The position numbers and the translations under genes are program-made. The notes beneath the pieces were generated by a model. That model had not been told where the DNA came from and searched no databases. It saw only the letters and a list, made by a program, of their open reading frames with translations. Shown here piece by piece: positions 8,638-17,137 of a stretch of DNA of 64,000 nucleotides (position 1 is its first letter; each line of letters begins with the position of its first letter). Source of the DNA: Oxalobacter vibrioformis (GTDB taxonomy: Bacteria > Pseudomonadota > Gammaproteobacteria > Burkholderiales > Burkholderiaceae_D); NCBI RefSeq assembly GCF_027118995.1, contig NZ_CP098242.1, positions 744,001 to 808,000 on the forward strand, in the 5' to 3' direction.

Positions 8638-9609
8638 CTATTCCATCCCCAGACGAAATTTATCCATGAGTGCATTGCGTGACAGTCCCTGCTCCTTCAT
8701 GGCATTTTCAGCCCTTGCCTTCCACTCTTTGGCTTTTGCCTTGTCCACCGGCTGCCCCAACTTGCCGTATTCATAGACTTCATACAGGCGGTACATCGAC
8801 TTGGCATGATCTTTGGCTGCCGCTTTATGGTACCAGTCGATCGCGGCTTTTGGGTCCTTTTCCACGCCGATGCCATAATCGAAATCGCGGCCCAGCATAT
8901 ACATGCCCACGGCACTGCCGTTGGTTGCCGCTTTTGTACGCAGTTCATGGGCTTTCTTCGAGTCTTTTTCCACACCCCAGCCGTTTGAATACAGGTCTGC
9001 CATGCGATCCAGACAGCAATCGTTGTTGGGATTGCCCTTCAGGCAGTATTCCAGGAGGACACGTGCATTGTGATAATTCTTCTTGATAGTGGTGGGATGC
9101 GTGAATATGCCAGCGGCATTACACTGGCCAATCAGATCTCCTTTCTCGGCCGCCTTCACGTACCATTCAGCGGCTTTAAATTCATCCTTTTCTACACCTG
9201 TACCATCATCATACATATTGCCGAGGGCTGTCATGGCTTTTTCATTTCCCTTCTCTGCCGCCCTGCTGAACCATTTGAATGCCTGCTGGTAATCCCGCTT
9301 AACACCTTTGCCTTGTTTATACATCTGTCCCAAGTTGTATTGCCCGAACATGTTTCCCTGTTCTGCTGATTTCCTGAACCATTCAGCAGATTTTTTTTCA
9401 TCCATGAACCCCGGTTTCATGTATGCATTTCCTATCCGGTTCTGAACGAGGGGGTCCTCACGGTATTCAGGCTTCAGGTAGATCTGCAATGCCTCCTTGA
9501 TTTTTCCCTGTTCATAGAGCTTATCTGCAGTATCTTTGTCATTTGCATTGGCCAAACAGGCGATGCCGCACAGACATAAAAGAAGGAACGATTTCAGAAT
9601 GGTTTTCAT
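8638..9609 (-). CDS. Secreted Sel1-repeat protein
   Basis: A 323-residue exported protein: signal peptide MKTILKSFLLLCLCGIACLANA, then at least six Sel1/TPR-like units of about 36 residues, recognisable by A..WY.KAA..G and GQYNLGQMYKQGKGV-type motifs. Such solenoids mediate protein-protein contacts in the periplasm or envelope; no partner is evident. The start at 9609 is chosen over an in-frame one 150 bases upstream because it yields the signal peptide and has AAGGA six bases before it. No neighbour suggests a pathway. Confidence 0.88.
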   Translation of the reverse strand: MKTILKSFLLLCLCGIACLANANDKDTADKLYEQGKIKEALQIYLKPEYREDPLVQNRIGNAYMKPGFMDEKKSAEWFRKSAEQGNMFGQYNLGQMYKQGKGVKRDYQQAFKWFSRAAEKGNEKAMTALGNMYDDGTGVEKDEFKAAEWYVKAAEKGDLIGQCNAAGIFTHPTTIKKNYHNARVLLEYCLKGNPNNDCCLDRMADLYSNGWGVEKDSKKAHELRTKAATNGSAVGMYMLGRDFDYGIGVEKDPKAAIDWYHKAAAKDHAKSMYRLYEVYEYGKLGQPVDKAKAKEWKARAENAMKEQGLSRNALMDKFRLGME

Positions 9610-9626
9610 GCGAATCCTTTTTATGG

Positions 9627-9654
9627 TTCGGGATAAGCCGAAGCTTATCCCGAA
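9627..9654. repeat. Perfect 11-bp inverted repeat between the Sel1 and 506-residue genes
   Basis: TTCGGGATAAG at 9627-9637 and CTTATCCCGAA at 9644-9654 are exact complements with a 6-base loop. There is no T-run on either side, so it is not a standard intrinsic terminator. It lies 18 bases upstream of the Sel1 gene start and after the end of the orphan gene, so it could be a leader hairpin, a Rho-assisted stop or an operator. Confidence 0.5.
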
Positions 9655-9724
9655 AAACCACGGATGGGAACGGTTAAACGCCATTTTTGCCCAAGCTGTT
9701 TTTATGGCTGTATGTGATGGATTA

Positions 9725-11245
9725 TTATTCAATCCTGTCAAGCGTGCCCTTGGGTACAACGTTAACCAAACGACCTGTCGTATTTGCTTCCTGAAGCTCA
9801 GTCTGCTCAGTACGTTGACGGTAGTCAGCCGTCATCAGGTTGAACATCTTCGCCTTCACTTCCTTGCTCATGACACTGTTGGCAAAGAGCAGTGCCTGCC
9901 GCGACAGGGTTGGCAAATGGCTTGAGAGCAGGTTTACGTATTTGTCCCAGCCGATGTCTGCTGTGGCAAGCGCACCTTCTCCCAGGATGGAACCCACCAT
10001 GTCGTCTGACTTGTTGTAAAACTTCGCCATGCCGACAACGGTACCAAAAAACTGGTTGGGAACCGCTCCGCCCGGTCCCTTGATTGCTTCAACCCCATAA
10101 CTGAAAAGGTGACTTCCCAAAAAAGACTCCCGGAAGTACCTGCCACCCATCTCAATGAACTTGTCAGGGTCCTTTTTCCAGTCGAGTTTGGTGAAGTCCA
10201 TGATTTCGGGCAGATCGATGTTCTTGAGGTATCTCCTTTCGCTGTTGATCCATTGCTGCAGGCCTTTAGTGTCCAGGTATTTGCCATTGGGATCGATGAG
10301 CTTGTTGCCCATGAGGCGCACTTCCTGGAGTGAGATGCGGATTTCTCGCAGGCTTTTTTCAAAGCCGTTGTGGGCTGTACTGTTGGAATTGGCCATGGTG
10401 TCACCATGCTGCCAGGTATCCCCGCCATGAACTGCGGACATCACATCTTCTATATTTACAGGGTTGCTGTAAGCGGTTTCATTCGCCTCGGTTTTTCCCT
10501 GATGGATGGCATCGGTGGCTTTGATGTAGTTGTCTTTGGTGTAGGTATCACCAACAGCTTTTGTCACAGCCCTGGTCACCTTTCCGGCATTTTCCACGGA
10601 ATCCAGTTCAGCCGAGTTTACCGGCTGCTTGTTTTTGACGGCATTGACGACTTTTCTGGCAACCGGCTCCGCAACCTCTATTCTCGCCTTGTCGCTGGCG
10701 GCCTGTAACAGCTCGCCCACCGCTTCGTAGGGATACTGGCTGGGGCTCGTTTCGGCTTTTTTGAAAGGCGCTGGAGCCGCTTCCGGCGTTATTACGGGCT
10801 GGGATGATACTGGTGACGTGACGGCTGCCGGTGTGGGTTGTGCCGGCTTGTATGCGGCGCTGTTAAGAGGACTGTCTTTCAGGTTGGACTGCCGCTGCTC
10901 GGTAACTGCCTGTTGGATCTTGAAAGCATCCATGAGTTGATCAAGTGGATCGTTCAGGTTCGATGCGGAAGTTGGGACGCCATAGTCAAAGCCGGATGAA
11001 GTCCCGGTACCCGCCTTGAACGGATCGACAAAAGTTTGTTTGAAAGGGTTCGGTGTCGCAGACGGCTTGAATGCAACCGACTGGATTATGGGTGCTTCTG
11101 GCACAGGCGTGACTGCCGGTGCTTCCGGTTTTTGGGGGTAGGTGCCGTCTTCCCACAGTTCCGGCATTTTGAGAAAAGCCCTGCCAGCAGGAGTTTCGTC
11201 ATAGTCCTCCCACGACAGGAGGTCATTTCGGTTTTTGCTAAACAT
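9725..11245 (-). CDS. Orphan protein of 506 residues, function unknown
   Basis: I do not recognise this protein. It has no signal peptide and no obvious membrane segment. Residues 1 to about 200 are low complexity, rich in Pro, Ala, Thr and Ser (for example TPVPEAPIIQSVAFKPSATP), as in disordered linkers. Residues about 200-290 are Lys/Asn-rich helices. Residues about 290-500 look folded, with helical segments such as LREIRISLQEVRLMG and a glycine-rich stretch around GPGGAVPNQFFGTVVGMAKF. It is single-copy in the window, lies beside an AlpA-like regulator and an insertion sequence, and has no housekeeping neighbour on that side. A disordered N-terminus with a folded C-terminus would fit a secreted effector or phage-type structural protein, but nothing proves this. 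Confidence 0.7.
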   Translation of the reverse strand: MFSKNRNDLLSWEDYDETPAGRAFLKMPELWEDGTYPQKPEAPAVTPVPEAPIIQSVAFKPSATPNPFKQTFVDPFKAGTGTSSGFDYGVPTSASNLNDPLDQLMDAFKIQQAVTEQRQSNLKDSPLNSAAYKPAQPTPAAVTSPVSSQPVITPEAAPAPFKKAETSPSQYPYEAVGELLQAASDKARIEVAEPVARKVVNAVKNKQPVNSAELDSVENAGKVTRAVTKAVGDTYTKDNYIKATDAIHQGKTEANETAYSNPVNIEDVMSAVHGGDTWQHGDTMANSNSTAHNGFEKSLREIRISLQEVRLMGNKLIDPNGKYLDTKGLQQWINSERRYLKNIDLPEIMDFTKLDWKKDPDKFIEMGGRYFRESFLGSHLFSYGVEAIKGPGGAVPNQFFGTVVGMAKFYNKSDDMVGSILGEGALATADIGWDKYVNLLSSHLPTLSRQALLFANSVMSKEVKAKMFNLMTADYRQRTEQTELQEANTTGRLVNVVPKGTLDRIE

Positions 11246-11424
11246 GTTTATCCTTTATTGGTGGTTAATGATTCGGGACATGAGGTCCACGGGATAAGCA
11301 CAATATAAGCTGGCGGGCAACCCCTAATGGCTGTTTGTTCGAATGTTTGTCGTGTTGTCCTGAAAGCAAGGCGGGGCGTGAGGTTTGCCTGAGAGGTACA
11401 CGCCAGATTTTCGAGAAAAATGAG

Positions 11425-11465
11425 AAAAAAGCCAAGGCCATCATGAACTCATGAGCGGCCTTGGC
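11425..11465 (-). terminator. Intrinsic terminator after the AlpA-like gene
   Basis: GCCAAGGCC (11431-11439) and GGCCTTGGC (11457-11465) form a perfect 9-bp stem, with an inner TCATGA/TCATGA pairing in the loop. On the minus strand the stem is followed by TTTTTTC. It ends transcription of the regulator gene and separates it from the orphan gene. Confidence 0.75.
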
Positions 11466-11496
11466 GTTCTGATGGAAGGTTAAGACAAGGAACAAC

Positions 11497-11712
11497 TTAC
11501 TGATTTCTAGATTCAGAACCAGTCTCTTGCCGTGAGCGGATGAAATCGTGGATATCAGCCCATAACCACCCTACTGCGCGAGGGCCCAGACGAATCGACC
11601 TGGGGAATATTCCCGCATTCATCCAGAAATAAATCGTGCTTCTGGATAATCCGGTCTCCTTACGGACATCAGGCAATCTCAGAATATGCCCGGGATATTT
11701 TTGGTGTGCCAT
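11497..11712 (-). CDS. AlpA-family (MerR-like helix-turn-helix) regulator
   Basis: A 71-residue DNA-binding protein of the AlpA/phage excisionase-like type. The pattern ILRLPDVRKETGLSRSTIYF is the typical N-terminal winged-helix HTH, followed by the FPRSIRLGPRAVGW wing and WLWADIHDFIRSR helix. Such proteins usually control prophage or integrative-element integrases. The frame is open further upstream, with alternatives at 11727 and 11838; 11712 gives the normal family length. It is followed by a strong terminator, and an IS3-family element is inserted about 140 bases upstream of its start, possibly separating it from its original promoter or integrase. Confidence 0.8.
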   Translation of the reverse strand: MAHQKYPGHILRLPDVRKETGLSRSTIYFWMNAGIFPRSIRLGPRAVGWLWADIHDFIRSRQETGSESRNQ

Positions 11713-11918
11713 AACAAATTCTTTCATTTGAAAAATGGAAAAATTCCCTCTTGTGCCGAAAACCTGAAGGGGCTGGGGGTGGCTTTCATTTAAAGCCGAT
11801 TTCTGGAAAAACGGAATGTAACGACACTTCAATGCCAATGGCTGATTGCATAATGAGGTAATCCCCCCACTGATTAGTTTGAATTGGAAGTAGAATTTTC
11901 TTATGAAGGAGGTTCTAC

Positions 11919-12185
11919 ATGAAGAAGTCGAGATTTACCGATAGCCAGATCATGGCGATATTAAAGCAGGCCGAATCCGGGATTCCCGTACCGGAGTTAT
12001 GCCGGGAACATGGGATGAGTTCAGCAGCGTTTTACAAATGGCGAGCCAAATATGGCGGCATGGACACTGCCATGATAACCAGGATGAAAGAACTCGAAGC
12101 TGAAAATACCCGTCTCAAGAAGATGTACGCTGAAGAGCGCATCAAAGCCGAGATACTCAAAGAAGCCATCGAAAAAAAGTGGTAA
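11919..12185 (+). CDS. IS3-family transposase OrfA
   Basis: An 88-residue helix-turn-helix subunit that binds the element's ends. Motifs: KKSRFTDSQIMAILKQAESG, PVPELCREHGMSSAAFYKW, then a leucine-zipper-like C-terminus (ELEAENTRLKKMYAEERIK). It ends EKKW at a run of seven A within GAAAAAAAGTGG, a typical -1 ribosomal slippage site (A AAA AAG) that would join it to OrfB. A GAAGGAGG ribosome site precedes the ATG. Confidence 0.93.
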   Translation: MKKSRFTDSQIMAILKQAESGIPVPELCREHGMSSAAFYKWRAKYGGMDTAMITRMKELEAENTRLKKMYAEERIKAEILKEAIEKKW

Positions 12186-13006
12186 GGCCATCTCAACGGC
12201 GGGAGATGGCCAGGCGAGCCGTTGCCGACAAGAGGATATCCATCCGTCTGTCCTGCGAGACATTCGGGGTCAGTCAAACTTGTTACCGGTATGAAGCCAG
12301 TGGAAATACTGCAAACGAACAGATTGCCCAATGGCTGATGCGACTGACAGACAACAATCGCAACTGGGGATTTGGCCTGTGTTATCTGCACCTGCGCAAC
12401 GTCAAAGGATTTGGCTGGAACCACAAACGCGTCTATCGCATTTATCGTGAACTTGAATTAAACCTTCGTATCCGTTCCAAAAAGCGCATGACACGGGAAA
12501 AGCCGGAAATCCTGAGTGTTCCCCAAAAGAGCAACCAGGTCTGGTCAATGGATTTCATGCATGACCAACTGGAAGATGGCAGAAGCTTTCGGTTATTGAA
12601 CCTCATTGATGATTTTAACCGGGAAGCCCTGGGTGTCGAAGCCGACTTCTCCATGCCATCAGAAAGGGTTATTCGCTGTCTGGAACAAATCATTTCATGG
12701 CGGGGGCATCCTCAAGTGATCCGTTGCGATAACGGCCCGGAATACGTCAGCGCCACATTGCAGAATGGGGCACATAAAAGAGGCATCCGAATCGAGTATA
12801 TCCCGCCGGGGAAACCCCAACAAAATGCTTATGTGGAGCGCTTTAACCGGACAGTGCGATATGAATGGCTGGCTCAATATCTGTTTACCTCAATTGCAGA
12901 GGTACAGGATTTCGCTACCCGATGGGTCTGGCATTATAATCATGAACGCCCAAACATGGCCTTGGGCGGCATCACACCTAAACAGCGGTTGGCCATGGCC
13001 GCATGA
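12179..13006 (+). CDS. IS3-family transposase OrfB, integrase catalytic domain
   Basis: A 275-residue DDE recombinase. The catalytic acids are visible in WSMDFMHD, VIRCDNGPEYVS and QNAYVERFNRT, and the last part has WHYNHERPNMALGG, typical of IS3 members. It overlaps the end of orfA in the -1 frame and begins at a GTG right at the slippage site, so the functional enzyme is probably the OrfAB fusion made by frameshifting. No internal stop is present. Confidence 0.93.
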   Translation: MVRPSQRREMARRAVADKRISIRLSCETFGVSQTCYRYEASGNTANEQIAQWLMRLTDNNRNWGFGLCYLHLRNVKGFGWNHKRVYRIYRELELNLRIRSKKRMTREKPEILSVPQKSNQVWSMDFMHDQLEDGRSFRLLNLIDDFNREALGVEADFSMPSERVIRCLEQIISWRGHPQVIRCDNGPEYVSATLQNGAHKRGIRIEYIPPGKPQQNAYVERFNRTVRYEWLAQYLFTSIAEVQDFATRWVWHYNHERPNMALGGITPKQRLAMAA

Positions 13007-13187
13007 CCCTACTTCCGATCCACCCTAAAAAGGGGGGGATTACCATGCCTCATTAAAGAAATTCACGAAAAATGACACACTCATTACAGAATTTTTGTAA
13101 TGGATATTTGCTTCGCATGAATTCGCCTCCAAAAGCGCATGTTTACTGCGAATCCCGGACTTTACTGGACGTTATTGGAAGATAAGA

Positions 13188-13261
13188 TGGAGGCTGGGGA
13201 CGGAATCGAACCGACGTAAACGGCTTTGCAGGCCGCGGCATAACCACTTTGCTACCCAGCC
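13188..13261 (-). tRNA. tRNA-Cys (anticodon GCA)
   Basis: A 74-base cloverleaf on the minus strand: acceptor arms GGCTGGG/CCCAGCC, T-loop GGTTCGATTCC, anticodon loop CTGCAAA giving GCA, U73 discriminator and encoded CCA. Follows two tRNA-Gly genes and pgsA, as in many beta-proteobacteria. Confidence 0.95.
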
Positions 13262-13274
13262 TTTGGGATTCTTC

Positions 13275-13350
13275 TGGAGCGGGAGAAGGGTCTCGAACCC
13301 TCGACCTCAACCTTGGCAAGGTTGCGCTCTACCAACTGAGCTACTCCCGC
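13275..13350 (-). tRNA. tRNA-Gly (anticodon GCC), copy 2
   Basis: A 76-base cloverleaf on the minus strand: acceptor GCGGGAG, D-arm AGCTCAGTTGGTAGAGC, anticodon loop TTGCCAA giving GCC, T-arm GGTTCGAGACC, encoded CCA. Identical in sequence to the copy at 13424 and 13 bases from tRNA-Cys. Confidence 0.95.
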
Positions 13351-13423
13351 ATTCTGAGATGGTTTTCACCGGAAGGTATCCGGCTTGAACCAGTTTCAAA
13401 CACTAAAAAGGCTTTTGAAGAAC

Positions 13424-13499
13424 TGGAGCGGGAGAAGGGTCTCGAACCCTCGACCTCAACCTTGGCAAGGTTGCGCTCTACCAACTGAGCTACTCCCGC
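13424..13499 (-). tRNA. tRNA-Gly (anticodon GCC), copy 1
   Basis: Same 76-base sequence as the copy at 13275, with GCC anticodon and encoded CCA. The two are separated by 73 bases of unrelated spacer. The gene directly follows pgsA on the same strand. Confidence 0.95.
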
Positions 13500-13558
13500 A
13501 ACAACAAAGATGAGCATTTTAGCATCTGGCCTTTACTTGTCAAGGCCACTTAACACGA

Positions 13559-14167
13559 TCATCCTCTCTCTTTTATTAAAGGCCATGCTTTCTTGAGGTA
13601 ATACAGCATGGACCAGACAGTCAGTGTCGCCGCGAGGATCATGAGCCAGTTGCCAATGATCCGGGTATCGAGGAAATTGAACAGCATGTCGTAATACAGC
13701 AGCATGGGAATGGCAAACATCTGTGCCGTAGTCTTGATTTTACCGACAGAACTCACGGCAACCGACTGGCCTTCACCAATCCCTGCCATCCACTCACGCA
13801 GTGCCGAAATGGCGATTTCGCGGCCAATAATGATGAAACCCAAAATGGCATGAACCCGTCCCAACTGCACCAGGACCAGAAGCGCACCAGCCACCATCAG
13901 CTTGTCTGCAACCGGATCAAGAAAAGCGCCAAAAGAAGATGTCTGGTTCCACTTCCTGGCAAGATAGCCGTCAAACCAGTCGGTGATGGAAGCGATGATA
14001 AAAATGATGCCGGCACTGAAATTTATTGTCCAGGGCGAAAGCCATCCATCCGGCAGGTAGAAAATACCCACCACGAGCGGGATCATTGCCACACGCAGCC
14101 ATGTCAGAAAGATGGGGACGTTAAATGGTATCGACCGTTTTTTTTCAATGTCACAAACACTTTGCAT
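13559..14167 (-). CDS. pgsA: CDP-diacylglycerol-glycerol-3-phosphate 3-phosphatidyltransferase
   Basis: Makes phosphatidylglycerophosphate, the committed step to phosphatidylglycerol and cardiolipin, in the inner membrane. The 202-residue protein has the CDP-alcohol phosphatidyltransferase signature DGYLAR followed by FGAFLDPVADKL, and about five hydrophobic spans. It begins with a slightly long soluble N-terminus (MQSVCDIEKKRSIPF). It follows uvrC by 42 bases and precedes tRNA-Gly, tRNA-Gly and tRNA-Cys, the classical uvrC-pgsA-glyW-cysT arrangement. Confidence 0.95.
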   Translation of the reverse strand: MQSVCDIEKKRSIPFNVPIFLTWLRVAMIPLVVGIFYLPDGWLSPWTINFSAGIIFIIASITDWFDGYLARKWNQTSSFGAFLDPVADKLMVAGALLVLVQLGRVHAILGFIIIGREIAISALREWMAGIGEGQSVAVSSVGKIKTTAQMFAIPMLLYYDMLFNFLDTRIIGNWLMILAATLTVWSMLYYLKKAWPLIKERG

Positions 14168-14209
14168 TTTTACTGCCTGTCCTAACCTGTTTTTATTGCA
14201 CTGCTTATG

Positions 14210-16065
14210 CTAGTGCAATTGATTATATATCTGCTGTGCCAGCTTGCGTGAAATTCCTTCAACTGACATCAGATCCTCAACGGTGGCATCAGCAACACCG
14301 CGCATGCTGCCAAAACGTGCCAGAAGCCTTTGACGGCGTTTGGCACCGATACCCTCGACTTCTTCCAGCCGGGAAGTCTGGCGTTTTTTATCGCGCTGTG
14401 TGCGCATTCCGGTAATGGCAAACCGGTGAGCTTCATCCCGTATCTGGGCCACCAGCATCAGCGCGGCAGAATCCTTGCCGAGCGCTTTTTGGGGACGGTC
14501 ATCCGCAAACATAAGGGTTTCCTGCCCGACCTTGCGCCCTTCTCCCTTGGCAACACCAACAATCAGCGAGATATCATGTCCCAGTTCGGCAAAAACCTGT
14601 TTTGCCGCCTCGACCTGCCCCTTTCCGCCGTCAATCAGCACCAGATCCGGCATTTTGTTTTCACTGCCGACGAATTTTTCATAGCGGCGCATGAGTACCT
14701 GCCGCATGGCAGCGTAATCATCTCCGGGCACGATATTGCTGATGTTGTACCGTCTGTACTCACCATTTTGCATGGCGTGGTGCTGGAACACAACGCAGGA
14801 TGCCTGCGTGGACTCCCCCTGCGTATGGCTGATATCAAAAGCCTCTATTCTGAGTGTATCAGGATCAGCCACATCAAGGCCAATCTGCTCAACTAATGCC
14901 TGCACCCGCTGCAACTGGGCGCCTTCCTGATGCAAAATGCGTTCCAGTGCGATTTCCGCGCCTTTTTGCGCCATATCCAGCCACTGACGGCGTAATCCCT
15001 GCGGCTGAAAGACCAGATGGATGCTGTGCCCGCACTGGTCCATCAGTGCCCTCATGAGGGCTGGTTCATCAAATTCGATATTGAGAATCAAAGTACGCGG
15101 AACCGGCTTGTCAATGTAATGCTGTGCAAGAAAGGCTTTGAGCACTTGTGTCTCCACGCCCTCACCTTCCTCATTTACTGCATCCTGCACGTTGGAGGGG
15201 AAAGATGCCCTATCCCCCAAGTGACGCCCGCCCCTTACCATGGCAAGGTTCACACAGGCACGCCCACCCTGGACAACCACGGCGATGATATCCACGTCGG
15301 TATCGCGCCCGGCTTCCATGCTCTGCTGATGAAGAATCTGTGAAAGCGCGGCAATCTGGTTGCGCACGATGGCTGCTTCTTCAAATTCCAGTCTTTCTGA
15401 ATAGGCCTGCATACTCGACTCCAGTTCCTGCAGGACGTCTGTTTGCTCCCCCTGAGAAACCGGGCGGCATTTTCCACGTCCCGCTGATAATCCGCTTCAC
15501 TGACCAGTCTGACACAGGGTGCGCTACAGCGCTTGATTTGGTACAAAAGGCAGGGACGGGTACGGTTGGAAAAGACGCTGTCTTCACAGGTGCGCAAGCG
15601 AAAAACCCGCTGCAGGATTTCAATCGATTCCCGTACAGCCCAGGCACTGGGGAAAGGGCCGAAATACTGGTTTTTTTTGTCTATGGCTCCCCGGTAATAC
15701 ACAATGCGGGGATAATCCTGCCCGGTGATTTTCAGGTAGGGATAGGATTTGTCATCCCTGAAAAGAATGTTGTAGCGCGGCTGCAGCGATTTGATCAGGT
15801 TGTTTTCCAGGATCAGCGCTTCTGCCTCGCTGCGGGTGACCGTTGTTTCAAGCCGTGCGATGCGCTCGACCATCATCTGGATACGGGGAGACTGAAGGGT
15901 TTTCTGAAAGTAGCTGGTAACGCGTTTTTTCAGCTCCCTTGCCTTGCCGACATAAAGTATCCGGTCATTGGCATCAAAATAGCGATAAACACCCGGCAGG
16001 TTGGGTAGTTTTCTGACAACCTTGAGTAATTCCTTGCGAGTGTCGGTATCAGCGCTATCGGTCAT
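14210..16065 (-). CDS. uvrC: UvrABC system protein C, interrupted by a one-base frameshift
   Basis: Dual-incision nuclease of nucleotide excision repair. N-terminal GIY-YIG domain ([23 protein letters not shown]) with the Cys-rich segment [21 protein letters not shown]-terminal endonuclease with [16 protein letters not shown] and a helix-hairpin-helix tail ending [15 protein letters not shown]. The frame breaks at ARFLRG, where the plus strand has five C (15448-15452); a sixth restores [20 protein letters not shown] and a 618-residue UvrC, the usual size. The start at 16065 ([15 protein letters not shown]) is preferred over upstream in-frame options. It lies just after nagZ. An essential-for-repair gene broken in a homopolymer suggests sequence error before true loss. 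Confidence 0.9.
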
Positions 16066-16072
16066 ACTTTCA

Positions 16073-17128
16073 TCAGCTTTGCATAAGTGCCGATACGGCT
16101 TCCAGGGCATGCCGGTATTGCGCTTCCTGGTGCAGCGCATCCCAGCCGAGTGCAGCTTTTTCCGGGAAAAGACGGATCAGGCGCTCGCGGGACTGGCGAG
16201 TGGCATCATTTTCGAGGTACTCAAGCCCTGTAAGGATTTTATCGGCCTTGTCGGGTGAATTGCAGATCAGCACCATATCGCAGCCGGCAGCGAGCGCGGC
16301 TTTCGCACCATCAACGGTACTACCAGCCACACGGGCACCTTCCATGCTCAGGTCATCGCTGAATATGACGCCGTCGAACTCGAGCTCTTCACGAAGAATG
16401 GTCAGCCATTTTGCCGAAAATCCCGCTGGATTGGGATCAACCTGCGGATAGATGATATGGGCAGGCATGACACCGGCAAGCCCGATACCCATCCAGAAAT
16501 AGGGAGCGGCATCTTTTTCCATGATTTCTTCCAGACTGCGGCTGTCGATCGGTACTTCATGATGTGAATCTTCCTTTACAAAGCCATGCCCCGGGAAGTG
16601 TTTGCCACAATTGGCCATTCCCGCCATTGCCAGACCGTAATTAAGGCTTTGTGCGAGCTTGGCAACCACACGCGGCTCGCTGTGAAAAGCACGATTTCCG
16701 ATGACACCCGATTCGCCATAGTCCAGATCAAGCACCGGGGTGAACGACATGTCCACGCCGCAGGCACGCAATTCTGTGGCCAGCACATAGCCTGTTGCTG
16801 TCGCGGTCTTGCAGGCGATGGATGGATTTTCATCCCATAATTCGCCCAGACGCCGCATGGCTGGCAGGTGGGTAAAGCCACCGTCGCGAAAACGCTGTAC
16901 ACGCCCGCCTTCATGGTCAACAGCAATCAGCACATCATCCCGTACGGCGCGGATGGCTTTTGTCAGTGCCACGAGTTGTGCCCTGTCGGTGTAATTGCGT
17001 GCAAACAGGATGACACCGCCTGTCAGCGGGTGACGTATGCGGCGGATATCTTCTTCATTCAAGGTAAGGCCGACAACATCCAGCATGACAGGGCCAGGTT
17101 TTTTCGTGGCGTTTTGTGCAGTTTTCAT
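16073..17128 (-). CDS. nagZ: Beta-N-acetylhexosaminidase NagZ
   Basis: Cytoplasmic glycoside hydrolase family 3 enzyme that removes GlcNAc from recycled anhydro-muropeptides. The 351-residue protein has [17 protein letters not shown] near residue 90 and the signature [17 protein letters not shown] with the catalytic histidine, followed by [13 protein letters not shown] carrying the nucleophile aspartate. Length is typical. It sits between acpS and uvrC as in other beta-proteobacteria. In many Gram-negatives its product signals AmpR-controlled beta-lactamase; no ampC is in the window. Confidence 0.95.
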   Translation of the reverse strand: MKTAQNATKKPGPVMLDVVGLTLNEEDIRRIRHPLTGGVILFARNYTDRAQLVALTKAIRAVRDDVLIAVDHEGGRVQRFRDGGFTHLPAMRRLGELWDENPSIACKTATATGYVLATELRACGVDMSFTPVLDLDYGESGVIGNRAFHSEPRVVAKLAQSLNYGLAMAGMANCGKHFPGHGFVKEDSHHEVPIDSRSLEEIMEKDAAPYFWMGIGLAGVMPAHIIYPQVDPNPAGFSAKWLTILREELEFDGVIFSDDLSMEGARVAGSTVDGAKAALAAGCDMVLICNSPDKADKILTGLEYLENDATRQSRERLIRLFPEKAALGWDALHQEAQYRHALEAVSALMQS

Positions 17129-17137
17129 GGTGATTTC

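Larger units (their letters stand above)
11854..13052 (+). mobile_element. IS3-family insertion sequence, complete
   Basis: About 1.2 kb element with two overlapping transposase frames. The ends share an imperfect inverted repeat: TGAGGTAATCCCCCC at 11854 and, read inward from the right end, TGAGGCATGGTAATCCCCCC; the right arm has five extra bases. If the right end is instead placed at 13044, the next bases ATG also occur at 11853-11855, a possible 3-bp target duplication, so exact ends are unresolved. OrfA resembles the IS407/IS51-type branch. The transposase looks intact, so the copy may be active. It lies between the tRNA-Cys gene and the AlpA-like gene. Confidence 0.85.

Noticed and set aside
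11265..11495. 76-codon minus-strand frame
   Set aside because: Spans the intrinsic terminator of the AlpA-like gene and has no coding character.
13053..13118. 21-codon minus-strand frame with a GGAGG site, between the IS and tRNA-Cys
   Set aside because: Very short, stops at the edge of the insertion sequence and has no recognisable content; at most the start of a gene lost on IS insertion.
14196..14218. Hairpin TTGCACT/AGTGCAA at the uvrC end
   Set aside because: No T-run on the transcribed strand and it overlaps the uvrC stop codon; not a convincing terminator before pgsA.
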